Below are positions 36,317-44,667 of a stretch of DNA of 63,039 nt, one piece after another. Positions within the stretch are counted from its first letter, which is position 1; each line of letters starts with the position of its first letter. The stretch is from assembly GCA_902495525.1 (NCBI GenBank), contig CABUXL010000009.1:1-63039 (forward strand). Direction: 5' to 3'. This DNA is from an uncultured Collinsella sp. Its GTDB lineage: Bacteria; Actinomycetota; Coriobacteriia; Coriobacteriales; Coriobacteriaceae. A model generated the notes under the pieces. That model made no database searches. It had not been told where the DNA came from and was given only the letters and a program-made list of their open reading frames with translations. The translations under genes and the position numbers were made by a program.

Positions 36317-36958
36317 ATGTTCGATCAGTTCTACACCACGCTTGAATCCCTGGGCATCGTGCCGGTCGTCGTGCTCGACAAGGTCGAGGACGCCGCACCG
36401 CTCGCCCATGCCCTTATGGCAGCCGGCATGAAGTCCGCCGAGGTCACCTTCCGCACTGCCTGCGCCGCCGAGTGCATCGCCGCTATGGCCGAGGCCGAGC
36501 CCGAGATGTGCGTCGGCGCCGGCACTGTCCTGACCGTCGAGCAGGTTGAGCAGGCCCGCACCGCCGGTGCCAAGTTCATCGTCTCGCCGGGTTACAACGA
36601 GGACGTCGTGAAGCACTGCATCGACATCGACCTGCCCGTCCTTCCCGGCACCGTGACCCCCTCCGAGGTCACTGCTGCCGAGAATCTGGGCCTCAAGGTC
36701 ACCAAGTTCTTCCCTGCGGCTCAGTATGGTGGCCTCAACACCATCAAGGCCCTCGCCGCTCCGTTTGTCGGTCATCGCTTTATGCCCACCGGCGGCGTGA
36801 GCACCGCCAACGTCGAGGAGTACCTGAGCTCCAGCGCCATCATCGCCTGTGGTGGCACCTGGATGGTCAAGCCGGCCCTGTTCGCCGACGGCGACTTTTC
36901 CAAGGTCGAGCAGATCGCCCGCGAGGCCATGGACGTCGTCAAGAAGGTCCGCGGCTAG
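36317..36958 (+). CDS. eda: KHG/KDPG aldolase
   Basis: 213 aa. Splits 2-keto-3-deoxy-6-phosphogluconate into pyruvate and glyceraldehyde-3-phosphate. Typical motifs: GAGTVLT, FIVSPGYN, PGTVTPSEV, and the Schiff-base Lys in VTKFFPAAQYGG. GAAAGGA precedes the ATG at 36317. Downstream of kdgK, before a strong terminator. Confidence 0.95.
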   Translation: MFDQFYTTLESLGIVPVVVLDKVEDAAPLAHALMAAGMKSAEVTFRTACAAECIAAMAEAEPEMCVGAGTVLTVEQVEQARTAGAKFIVSPGYNEDVVKHCIDIDLPVLPGTVTPSEVTAAENLGLKVTKFFPAAQYGGLNTIKALAAPFVGHRFMPTGGVSTANVEEYLSSSAIIACGGTWMVKPALFADGDFSKVEQIAREAMDVVKKVRG

Positions 36959-36976
36959 GTTTAGCTCTCTATCGTG

Positions 36977-37014
36977 AAAGGGGGCGTGTCCTAGACCTCG
37001 CCCCCTTTCTTTTA
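36977..37014 (+). terminator. Intrinsic terminator of kdgK-eda
   Basis: GAAAGGGGGCG/CGCCCCCTTTC, 11-bp stem followed by TTTT, 20 bases after the eda stop. Confidence 0.88.
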
Positions 37015-37257
37015 AAGCGGCTCGGAAGCGCGCCGTTTCCGTCACGAACAAGAACCAAAACCGTCTTGTATGCTGATAGAACGTGACGGAAGCGACACGC
37101 CCCCGAGCCGCTTTGCTTTCCCGGTCAATCAACCGACTCAACATAATCCAGTCCACCAAAACAGCTGCGGCGCCGTCTGGAGGAATGGACCCTTGCTTCC
37201 GGTCTTTTCCTCCAAGCGGCGCCGCAGCCTTTTCATGCCCCGATTGCACCCCCGCAC

Positions 37258-37320
37258 TTGCGGTGAAATACGGACTGCTTACGCCGCCAAAGCCGCAAAA
37301 CAGTCCCTATTTAACCGCAA
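37258..37320. repeat. Dispersed inverted repeat, family C (copy 1)
   Basis: 20-bp arms TTGCGGTGAAATACGGACTG (37258-37277) and its complement with two mismatches (37301-37320). Lies just beyond the 3' end of the GntR gene. Confidence 0.8.
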
Positions 37321-37337
37321 CTAATAAAGAGGACGAA

Positions 37338-38030
37338 TTAGATTGCCGAGTCTTTGGACAGCTCAAAGTAGTCGGGATGCAAGGCGATAACCGGGCCCTG
37401 CTCCTCGGGCATTAGATGTAGGTGCGTCTCTGCCAGGTAGCTCGCCGTGTCGGTATCGCCCTTCTTAATGGCCTCAAGAATCCGGCGATGTTGCCCACGG
37501 ATCGGCTCCCAGTCCAGATCCTGCGACACCATACGCAACCAGTTGTATCGCTCGAAATGCGTGTTGACGCTCTTCATCCAATCCCACAACATGTGGCGGC
37601 CGGCAATCTCAAAACATGTCTCATGAAACAGGTTGTCCAGGTCAAAAAAGCGACGCGTTTCGCTGTGGTCGAGCGACTCGGACTCGGCAAGAATCTGCTC
37701 GAGCCGATGCTTTTGCTCGGGCGTGGCGGCAGAGCAGCATTTAATGAGCACACTTCTCTCGAGTTTCTCGCGCAAGAAACAGGCGTTCTCGGCGCGCTCC
37801 ATGCTGATTTTTGAGACATAGGTGCCGCTTTTGGGACGCGTTTCCACCAGCTCTTGCTCGCGCAGGCGCACAAAGGACTCGCGAATGGGCGTGCGCCCGA
37901 TTCCCGTCTCCTTTTCCAGACCAATCGCCGAAAGGCGCGTGCCGGGCTTGAGCTCGGCATAGATGATCTTGGAGCGCAATGCGTTGTATGCCTGATCTTG
38001 CAGGCTCTGATAATGCTGGTGCTGTTCCAT
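37338..38030 (-). CDS. GntR family (FCD-domain) regulator
   Basis: 230 aa. Winged helix (ALRSKIIYAELKPGTRLSAIGLEKETGIGRTPIRESFVRL) followed by an all-helical FCD ligand domain with metal-type Asp/His residues (DLDNLFHETCFEIAGRHML, later HLHLMPEE). FCD regulators such as UxuR, ExuR and KdgR often sense uronate intermediates, which fits the location. I prefer the ATG at 38030 (GAGGG upstream); the frame is open to 38072. Which genes it controls is not visible. Confidence 0.82.
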   Translation of the reverse strand: MEQHQHYQSLQDQAYNALRSKIIYAELKPGTRLSAIGLEKETGIGRTPIRESFVRLREQELVETRPKSGTYVSKISMERAENACFLREKLERSVLIKCCSAATPEQKHRLEQILAESESLDHSETRRFFDLDNLFHETCFEIAGRHMLWDWMKSVNTHFERYNWLRMVSQDLDWEPIRGQHRRILEAIKKGDTDTASYLAETHLHLMPEEQGPVIALHPDYFELSKDSAI

Positions 38031-38499
38031 AAAGCCCTCGAATGAAGCCCACGGTTTGTCGAATCTCATCACGTAATACTATCGCATCCCCCATCCCCAC
38101 AGTTGCGGTGAAATAAGGGCCGCTGACACCCATGCACAACTTAGGTGGCTTTGACGTGGCCAGACGTGACCGCCGCTATCTCGGCGCTGATCTTAGGCAA
38201 CGTCGCCGGCATCGCCAGTAAGTTGTTCACCCGGCACTTTGCGCGCGCCGCGTTTGAAAAGTAGCACTACGCGCGGGGCCAACGGGCAGCCCGTGCCCAC
38301 TTGTCTCTCGAGCTTGCCCTCCTCGATCAGGACAATCGAGCCGCCCGCGCAGCAGTGCGAGTTCACCGTTTACCTTTTAAAAGTGAACGTTCACCTATTT
38401 TTCGGAGAATGGGAGGGTTTATTACCCTACTTCACATATACTGAGCTTGTACGAAAAGCAAGACTTATATAGATGAACGTTTCTTTTGGAAGGATTGCT
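38031..38499. other. Divergent control region GntR / kduD
   Basis: Holds a single family C arm at 38101-38119 (TTGCGGTGAAATAAGGGC), an operator at 38382 and a degenerate one at 38471. No gene seen. GC drops near the kduD promoter. Confidence 0.5.
38382..38396 (+). promoter_or_regulatory. GTGAACGTTCAC operator upstream of kduD/dhuD
   Basis: AGTGAACGTTCACCT contains the perfect 12-bp palindrome at 38383-38394. A second, degenerate site (ATGAACGTTTCT) lies at 38473-38484 near the expected start of transcription. Confidence 0.75.
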
Positions 38500-39309
38500 A
38501 TGTCTGATCTTATGGACAGCTTCCGCCTGGACGGCAAGGTCGCGCTCGTGACCGGCGCCACCTATGGCATCGGCATGGCCATTGCCGAGGCGCTCGGAGA
38601 GGCAGGCGCCAAGATTGCCTTTAACGCCCGTCACGCCGACAAGGTTGCCGAAGCCGAGAAGCACTACCGTGAGCTGGGCTTTGATGCTCACGGCTATGTT
38701 GCCGACGTCACCGACGAGGCCGTCGTCGCCGAGCTCGTTGCCAAGATCGAAGCCGATTTTGGCACCACGCCCGACATCCTGGTCAACAACGCCGGCGTCA
38801 TCCAGCGCACCCCGATGCTCGACATGAGCGCCGAGGACTTCCGTCGCGTCGTCGACATCGACCTCAATGCCCCGTTTATCGTTTCCAAGGCCTGCCTGCC
38901 GGGCATGATCGCCAAGGGTCACGGCAAGATCATCAACATCTGCTCCATGATGAGCGAGCTCGGCCGCGAGACCATCGCCGGCTATGCCGCCGCCAAGGGC
39001 GGACTCAAGATGCTCACCAAGAACATCTGCTCCGAGTTTGGCGAGGCCAATATCCAGTGCAACGGCATTGGGCCGGGCTACATCGCTACCCCGCAGACCG
39101 CGCCGCTGCGCGAGACGCAGCCCGATGGCAGCCGTCACCCGTTTGACCAGTTCATCATTGCCAAGACGCCGGCCGCCCGTTGGGGCACGCCCGAGGACCT
39201 GAAGGGCCCCGCCGTGTTCCTGGCTTCCGACGCATCGAACTTCGTCAACGGGCACATTCTGTACGTGGACGGCGGCATTCTCGCCTACATCGGCAAGCAG
39301 CCTGCTTAG
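38500..39309 (+). CDS. kduD: 2-dehydro-3-deoxygluconate 5-dehydrogenase (KduD/DhuD type)
   Basis: 269 aa short-chain dehydrogenase. It reduces 2,5-diketo-3-deoxygluconate to KDG, the last step of the unsaturated-uronate branch. Motifs: TGATYGIG (NAD(P) binding), NNAG, catalytic S149, Y162 and K166. The C-terminal pattern (SRHPFDQFIIAKTPAARWG) is characteristic of the KduD/gluconate-5-dehydrogenase subgroup. ATG at 38500 with GGAAGGA upstream. Followed by the DhuI-type isomerase. Gluconate 5-dehydrogenase is the alternative; context favours KduD/DhuD. Confidence 0.82.
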   Translation: MSDLMDSFRLDGKVALVTGATYGIGMAIAEALGEAGAKIAFNARHADKVAEAEKHYRELGFDAHGYVADVTDEAVVAELVAKIEADFGTTPDILVNNAGVIQRTPMLDMSAEDFRRVVDIDLNAPFIVSKACLPGMIAKGHGKIINICSMMSELGRETIAGYAAAKGGLKMLTKNICSEFGEANIQCNGIGPGYIATPQTAPLRETQPDGSRHPFDQFIIAKTPAARWGTPEDLKGPAVFLASDASNFVNGHILYVDGGILAYIGKQPA

Positions 39310-39461
39310 GCTGCGGCCGTCTGTGGCACGCCATCTCGCGGCTCAATCGTCGGGCATGGCCAAAAGGCCTATGCCCTCCTCTTTCGCAGCGAGCTAACGC
39401 ACCACAGACGCCCTCGCCGCAACTGCCCACATCGGCTTTATCACAGTCGTTCATTTATGAG

Positions 39462-39524
39462 TTGCGGTGATATAGGGATTGATTTTGGCTTCTATCAGGC
39501 AAAACAATCCGTATTTCACCGCAA
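39462..39524. repeat. Dispersed inverted repeat, family C (copy 2)
   Basis: Arms TTGCGGTGATATAGGGATTG (39462-39481) and complement with two mismatches (39505-39524), 26 bases before the dhuI start, so it lies in the leader of that gene. Confidence 0.8.
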
Positions 39525-39550
39525 GTTAGAAATAGGAAAGGTAATTCAGC

Positions 39551-40192
39551 ATGAAGATCGCTCTGATCAACGAGAACTCTCAGAACTCCAAGAACCCCAT
39601 GATCGAGGCTGCCCTTAAGAAGGTTGTCGAGCCCATGGGCCACACTGTCTTTAACTATGGCATGTATGCCGACGCCGACTCCAAGCCCCTCACCTACGTG
39701 CAGAACGGCATCCTTGCCGCCGTGCTGCTCAACTCCGGTGCCGCCGACTACGTCGTGACCGGTTGCGGCACCGGCGAGGGCGCTATGCTCGCCTGCAACT
39801 CCTTCCCTGGCGTGCTGTGCGGCCATGTTGCCGACCCGCTGGATGCCTACACCTTTGCCCAGGTCAACGATGGCAACGCCGTCGCTATGCCCTTCGCGCT
39901 CAAGAACGGCTGGGGCCAGGAGCTCAACCTCGAGTACACCTTCGAAAAGCTCTTTGGCTTTGGTTCGGGTAACGGCTACCCCGCCGAGCGCGTTGAGCCC
40001 GAGCAGCGCAACAAGAAGATCCTCGATGGCGTGCGCGCTGTGACCATGCGTCCGCTCGTCGACGTCCTGGGCGAGATCGATCAGGACCTGGTGAAGGGCG
40101 CACTTGCCGGCGAGCACTTCCAGGAGTACTTCTTTGCCAACGCCACCGACGAGGCCATCATCGCCAAGGTCAAGGAGATCTTGGGCCTGTAA
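39551..40192 (+). CDS. dhuI: RpiB/LacAB-family isomerase, probable DhuI
   Basis: 213 aa. RpiB-fold sugar isomerase with the active-site loop VVTGCGTGEGAM (C72) and the DPLDAY segment. In streptococcal glycosaminoglycan degradation an RpiB-family enzyme, DhuI, isomerises 4-deoxy-L-threo-5-hexosulose-uronate, replacing KduI. The position after kduD/dhuD and the absence of kduI here support that role. Ribosome-binding site: AGGAAAGG region before ATG. The assignment rests on context and family; a ribose- or galactose-phosphate isomerase role is less likely. Confidence 0.72.
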   Translation: MKIALINENSQNSKNPMIEAALKKVVEPMGHTVFNYGMYADADSKPLTYVQNGILAAVLLNSGAADYVVTGCGTGEGAMLACNSFPGVLCGHVADPLDAYTFAQVNDGNAVAMPFALKNGWGQELNLEYTFEKLFGFGSGNGYPAERVEPEQRNKKILDGVRAVTMRPLVDVLGEIDQDLVKGALAGEHFQEYFFANATDEAIIAKVKEILGL

Positions 40193-40236
40193 TAAGGCCC
40201 ACGGGGCGCACCGACCCCCGACAAACCGCCAAGCAA

Positions 40237-40271
40237 AAGGCGCCGCGACAATCCATGTGTCGCGGCGCCTT
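40237..40271. terminator. Bidirectional terminator between dhuI and the OYE-family gene
   Basis: AAGGCGCCGCGACA/TGTCGCGGCGCCTT, 14-bp perfect stem with a 7-nt loop, between convergent genes. ATTTG follows on the plus strand. Confidence 0.8.
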
Positions 40272-40330
40272 ATTTGATTGGCTATCGCTTGAGCCACCGC
40301 AAGGCGGCTGCTCCCCTATTTGCCAAGAGC

Positions 40331-42280
40331 CTACAGCTCGCAGGCAACCTTGTAGCCGTCGCCGATGGCGTCGCGGATGTTGCCACACTTCTGGGCATCG
40401 CCCAGCACGTGGGTGACAACGCCGACAGCGGCAAGGTCATCGGCCAGCTTGGTGTTGGGACGGTAACCCATGGCAAGCACCAGCGTATCGGCGTCGGCGA
40501 TGGTGTGGACCTCGCCGTCCTTCTCGTAGCTGATGGCGTCCTCGGTAATCTCGGTCACCTTGGCCTCGGTCAGCACGTGAACGCCCTTGGAGAGCATGCG
40601 CGTGATGAGCACCGCGCGGCCGGCGCCGCCCTCGTTGGCGGCGAGCGTCTTGGTCATCTCGATGACGGTGACATCGCGGTTGGCCGGCGACAGGTCGTTG
40701 ACCAACGGGGCCAGGTAATCGGCCGTCTCGCAACCAACGGTGCCGCCGCCCACAATGACGATCTTCTTGCCCGGGAAAGCCTTGCCACCCAGCAGGTCGT
40801 CAGCCGTCATGACCTGCTTAAAGCCCTGCATAAAGGCCGGGGCGATGGGTTCGGCGCCATAAGCCAGGACAACCTCGTAGCCCGCGTAGTCGCGCTGGAT
40901 GTCCTCGGCCGAAAGCTCGGTACCAAAGACGCACGTGACGCCGGCCTCGGCCAGGCGACGGTACTGATACTTGATCACGCGCGTGAGCTCCTGCTTTGCC
41001 GGCGGAACGGCCGCAATGCGCATCTCGCCGCCCGGCTCGTCCTGCTTATCCACGAGCACCACGTTATGACCGCGCTTGGCGGCAATGTAGGCTGCCTCCA
41101 TGCCCGCGGGACCGGCACCCACAACGAGCACGTTCTTTGCCTCGGCGGCAGGCTCGTAGCCAGCCTCGTCACGCTCCACATCCGGGTTGACGGTGCAGGA
41201 GATGCGCTTGCCGAACATGATACCGTTCAGGCAGCGCAGGCAACCGATGCAGGGGCGGATGTCGTCGGCGTTGCCGGCAGCAGCCTTGTTGCAGAACTCG
41301 GCATCGCACAGATTGGCGCGGCCCATCATGCAAATGTCGGCAGCGCCGTCCTCGATCAGCTCCTCGGCGATCCATGCCTCGTTGATGCGGCCGACGGTGG
41401 CGACGGGAATGTTGACGTGCTTTTTGATCTCGCGCGAGCAGGCGGCGTGCGAGGCCTGCTGCGTACCGGCGGCGGGAATGGCGGAGCCGCGCTTGATGGT
41501 AGTGCCGCCCGACACGTGGATCATGTCGACGCCGGCCTTCTCCAAGCGACGCGAGACATAGATCATGTCGTTGAGGGTCAGGCCGCCATCGGTGTACTCG
41601 TCGCCCGAGATACGGACGTCGATGATGAAGTCCTTGCCGCAGCGCTCGCGAATCTCGGCGATGACCTCGAGCAGGAAGCGCATGCGGGCGTCGAGCGAGC
41701 CGCCGTACTCGTCGGTGCGCTTGTTGTAGAGCGGAGTCAAAAAGCCGCCGAGCATACCGTGGGCGTGCGCCGCATGGACCTCGACGCCATCGACACCGGC
41801 CTTCTGCATACGCACGGCAGCGTCACCGAACTGATGCGTGAGCTCGTGAATCTCATCGACCGTGATGGGGCGCGGCGCCTCGCGGGCATAGGACGGGCCC
41901 ACAAAGGACGGAGCGATCAGGCGCGGCGTGCCCGGAATGTTAAAGGCCATGTAGGCGGGGTGGAAGAGCTGCGGCATGATCTTGCAGCCGTACTCGTGGA
42001 CGGCGGCGGCGAGCTTTTCCCAGCCAGGGATAAACGTGTCGTCGTAGCAGCACATGTCACCCGGCAGATAGGTATAGGTAGGCTCGACCGTCACGACCTC
42101 GGTGATGATGAGGCCCACGCCGCCCTTGGCGCGGGCACGGTAATGATCGACCAAGTCGTCGGTCACATAGCCGTGATCGGCCAGGTTGGTAGATACCGGC
42201 GGCATAAAGACGCGGTTCTTGACCTCGGTCGTACCGACCTTGATCGGACTAAAGAGCATTGGATAGGCGGAGGACTCCAT
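40331..42280 (-). CDS. Old-yellow-enzyme family NADH:flavin oxidoreductase with Fe-S cluster
   Basis: 649 aa, like 2,4-dienoyl-CoA reductase and BaiCD/BaiH-type enzymes. Order: FMN-binding TIM barrel (1-350; HAAHAHGMLGGFLTPLYNKRTDEYGG with catalytic-region His and Tyr), a 4Fe-4S motif (CIGCLRCL...C, about 345-363), then FAD/NAD(P) domains (VVGAGPAGMEAA, IVGGGTVGCETA). Anaerobic reducer of enoate or related double bonds. Its promoter region has a CAGTTGCT-N17-AGCAACTG inverted repeat. The substrate and any link to pectin are unknown. Confidence 0.88.
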   Translation of the reverse strand: MESSAYPMLFSPIKVGTTEVKNRVFMPPVSTNLADHGYVTDDLVDHYRARAKGGVGLIITEVVTVEPTYTYLPGDMCCYDDTFIPGWEKLAAAVHEYGCKIMPQLFHPAYMAFNIPGTPRLIAPSFVGPSYAREAPRPITVDEIHELTHQFGDAAVRMQKAGVDGVEVHAAHAHGMLGGFLTPLYNKRTDEYGGSLDARMRFLLEVIAEIRERCGKDFIIDVRISGDEYTDGGLTLNDMIYVSRRLEKAGVDMIHVSGGTTIKRGSAIPAAGTQQASHAACSREIKKHVNIPVATVGRINEAWIAEELIEDGAADICMMGRANLCDAEFCNKAAAGNADDIRPCIGCLRCLNGIMFGKRISCTVNPDVERDEAGYEPAAEAKNVLVVGAGPAGMEAAYIAAKRGHNVVLVDKQDEPGGEMRIAAVPPAKQELTRVIKYQYRRLAEAGVTCVFGTELSAEDIQRDYAGYEVVLAYGAEPIAPAFMQGFKQVMTADDLLGGKAFPGKKIVIVGGGTVGCETADYLAPLVNDLSPANRDVTVIEMTKTLAANEGGAGRAVLITRMLSKGVHVLTEAKVTEITEDAISYEKDGEVHTIADADTLVLAMGYRPNTKLADDLAAVGVVTHVLGDAQKCGNIRDAIGDGYKVACEL

Positions 42281-42312
42281 ACAGGGTTCCTTTCGTTTGA
42301 GCCGCTCGGCGG

Positions 42313-42345
42313 CAGTTGCTAACGTACTTATCGTATCAGCAACTG
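42313..42345 (-). promoter_or_regulatory. Inverted repeat upstream of the OYE-family gene
   Basis: CAGTTGCT (42313-42320) and AGCAACTG (42338-42345) flank 17 bases, 33 bases before the ATG. Possible operator of an unidentified regulator. Confidence 0.4.
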
Positions 42346-42398
42346 CGCTGTACCCGACCGTGCACGTTCCCCCGGCTTTTACTCAGCCCACAAAAAAG

Positions 42399-42461
42399 TT
42401 GCGGTGGAATACGGAGTAGATGAGGCCTTTGACAGCCAAAACAGTCCGTATTTCACCGCAA
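42399..42461. repeat. Dispersed inverted repeat, family C (copy 3)
   Basis: TTGCGGTGGAATACGGA arm (from 42399) and TCCGTATTTCACCGCAA arm (to 42461), with internal GGCCTTTGACAGCCAAAA like the other copies. Just beyond the 3' end of the FAD oxidoreductase gene. Confidence 0.8.
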
Positions 42462-42479
42462 CTGATGGGTGGGATGGAG

Positions 42480-43697
42480 TTAGAGGCCCAAGTAGTTGGT
42501 CATGCCTTCGACGGCGAGCTTGGCACCGGCCACGGCATGGACCACGGTGAGCGGGCCGTTGACCACGTCGCCGGCGGCAAAGACGCCCGGCACGGTGGTC
42601 ATGCCGCGTTCATCGACCGAAAGCAGACCGCGATGGTCGGTCTCCAGACCGCCCGTCGTAAGCACCAGTTTGTCCTTGGGCACCTGCGAGGCCGCAATCA
42701 CAACCGTGTCGGCGGACACATGGTCGAGCTCTTCCTCGTAGCCCACCACGTTGTCGTCCTCGTCAAAGATAGCCGTCTCGAACACCGGACCGTTGTCGTC
42801 GATGGCGCAGATCGCCTTGCCGCGCACGATCTCGGCACCGTCAAGCTCGGTCAGCTCCACCTCGTCATCGATGGCCGAGATATGACGCGATCGGGCATAC
42901 ACGGTAACCTTGCGAGCACCCGAGCGCAGAGCCGTACGGGCAACATCCATGGCCACGTTGCCGGCGCCGATAACCGCCACGTTCTGACCGATCGCCACAC
43001 TCGTGGGATCGACCAGGTAATCGATACCAAACAGTACGTTACCGCGCGACTCGCCGGGAATACCCAGCTTGCGGGCGCGCCAGGTACCGGTACCGACAAA
43101 GACCGCATCGTAGCCGTCGCGCAACAGGTCGTCGATATGCAGCGCGCCGCCAATGGTGGTCGAGGGACGGACGCGTACGCCAAGCGAGCACATCACGTGA
43201 CGGTACTTTTGCACGAGAGCACGGGGCAGGCGAAACTCGGGGATGCCGTACTCCAGCACGCCGCCGATCTCGGGGCGTTGCTCAAACACCGTGACGGCAC
43301 AGCCCAGCTGGGCCATCTTAATGGCCACGGTAATGCCGGCAGGACCGGAACCGACCACGGCAACCTGCTTGCCGCACGACGGCGCAGGCTTCCACTCCTT
43401 ACGATCCAAATATGCCGTCGAGATATAGTTCTCGATGCTCGAGAAGTGCACCGGCGCACCCTTGCGGCCCTGGATGCACGCGCCCTCGCACTGACCCGAA
43501 TGGTTGCAGATCATGGAGCAGACCGCGCTCATGGGGTTGTTCTGGAACAGCAGCTCACCTGCCTCTTCCAGACGGCGCTGCTTAAACAGGTCGATGACCT
43601 GCGGAATAGGCGTCTGCACCGGGCAGCCCTTAAGCTGGCAGAACGCCTTCTTGCACCCAAGGCAACGGTTCGCTTCCTCAACAATATGAATAGCCAT
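42480..43697 (-). CDS. GltD-like NAD(P)H/FAD oxidoreductase
   Basis: 405 aa. The N-terminus has Cys-rich Fe-S motifs of the glutamate-synthase small-subunit family (CLGCKKAFC...GCPV; CSMICNHSGQCEGACIQG). Then FAD (VVGSGPAGITVA) and NAD(P) (VIGAGNVAMDVARTALRSGA) folds and a closing GVFAAGDVVNGP. It resembles NfnA/PreT/GltD electron-transfer subunits. No GltB-like partner is adjacent, so it probably feeds another enzyme. ATG at 43697 with AGGAGAGG upstream; the longer frame lacks support. Part of the GH105 operon. Its acceptor is unknown. Confidence 0.82.
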   Translation of the reverse strand: MAIHIVEEANRCLGCKKAFCQLKGCPVQTPIPQVIDLFKQRRLEEAGELLFQNNPMSAVCSMICNHSGQCEGACIQGRKGAPVHFSSIENYISTAYLDRKEWKPAPSCGKQVAVVGSGPAGITVAIKMAQLGCAVTVFEQRPEIGGVLEYGIPEFRLPRALVQKYRHVMCSLGVRVRPSTTIGGALHIDDLLRDGYDAVFVGTGTWRARKLGIPGESRGNVLFGIDYLVDPTSVAIGQNVAVIGAGNVAMDVARTALRSGARKVTVYARSRHISAIDDEVELTELDGAEIVRGKAICAIDDNGPVFETAIFDEDDNVVGYEEELDHVSADTVVIAASQVPKDKLVLTTGGLETDHRGLLSVDERGMTTVPGVFAAGDVVNGPLTVVHAVAGAKLAVEGMTNYLGL

Positions 43698-43747
43698 CGG
43701 TTCCTCTCCTGGACCTCTACGACAATCTCTTTCGCCAACCTGCTTCG

Positions 43748-44665
43748 TTACAGAATCACGTGCTCGCACATCACGCTGTGCCCCATGCGCAGCAGCTCGT
43801 CGCGCGAACGCTCGACCGTGGACGGTGTGCTGTTCTCGATAACGGTCATAATGCCCGGTCGCGCGGCCGCGGCCCAAGCGGCAATAGCCTCAAAATCAAA
43901 GTTTCCGCACGTACAGGCGCCGTGGCATACCAAACGAGAGCCCGAGCCATCACACCAGCCATCCTGGTCCTCGTTGTCTACGATCTCGTAGTCCTTGGCA
44001 TGCAGCACGCGAATCTTGCTGCCGCACAGGTGCAACATGCGCGACACCTGCTCGGAAGCCTCACCGACGATCGTGGGATGCAGTAGCGACACCGGATCGT
44101 AGATCACGCCGAGTGCGGTGCTTGAAACGCGCTCCAGAACCTCGCGGCAGCGCTCGGGCGTATTGACGATCTCGTTCCAACCGGGCTCGATCAGAAGCTC
44201 GCCGCCCTCCTTTTCGGCCATCGAGCACACGCGTGCGAGTCCTTTGCAAAACGTATCGAGCGCAGCGGCCGAAAAACGGTCATCGGCCATCTTGTTCTGC
44301 GCGTTAGGGCGCCCCGTCTCGGTCCCCACCGGACAGCTCCCAAGCCAGCGCGCGAACCTCAGGCACGCCTCGTACTCGGCATAGGTATCCACCAGTTGAT
44401 TCTGATCGGGCGTTGCCAGGTTTTTATAGCAGCCGAGCACCGCCACCTGCACGCCGTTGGTGTCGAGCACCTCGCGCAGATGGTCGGCGAGTTCGTGCGT
44501 AAGGCCGGAACGGTTAATGCCAAAGGACTTGTAGAGTACTTTGCTCGGCAGTTGGATGCACGAGAAACCCAGTTTGCCTGCCATGCGAATGCGCTCCTCG
44601 ACCGTACCCTCGGGCAGGTCGTGCAGGCGCACACCGACGCTCAGCGCGCCTTTCGACTGCGCCAT
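43748..44665 (-). CDS. Sugar phosphate isomerase/epimerase family TIM barrel protein
   Basis: 305 aa, AP-endonuclease-2-like TIM barrel (xylose isomerase-like), with metal-ligand candidates E in LLIEPGWNE, D in VIYDPVSL, H in VLHAKDYE, and E in TVIENST. Such proteins isomerise or epimerise free sugars or keto acids. It starts 2 bases after the GH105 stop (AAGGAGG within the end of that gene), so it is tightly coupled. A role in uronate or rhamnose side-chain conversion is inferred. Confidence 0.8.
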   Translation of the reverse strand: MAQSKGALSVGVRLHDLPEGTVEERIRMAGKLGFSCIQLPSKVLYKSFGINRSGLTHELADHLREVLDTNGVQVAVLGCYKNLATPDQNQLVDTYAEYEACLRFARWLGSCPVGTETGRPNAQNKMADDRFSAAALDTFCKGLARVCSMAEKEGGELLIEPGWNEIVNTPERCREVLERVSSTALGVIYDPVSLLHPTIVGEASEQVSRMLHLCGSKIRVLHAKDYEIVDNEDQDGWCDGSGSRLVCHGACTCGNFDFEAIAAWAAAARPGIMTVIENSTPSTVERSRDELLRMGHSVMCEHVIL

Positions 44666-44667
44666 GC

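Larger units (their letters stand above)
36959..37337. other. Intergenic region with terminator and repeat C
   Basis: 379 bases between eda and the GntR gene. It holds the terminator at 36977-37014 and the family C inverted repeat at 37258-37320. A CDS-like reading of the middle part is not supported. Confidence 0.5.

Noticed and set aside
37258..42461. Family C repeats as a CRISPR array
   Set aside because: Copies are kilobases apart and each is itself an inverted repeat; there are no regular spacers and no cas genes in the window.
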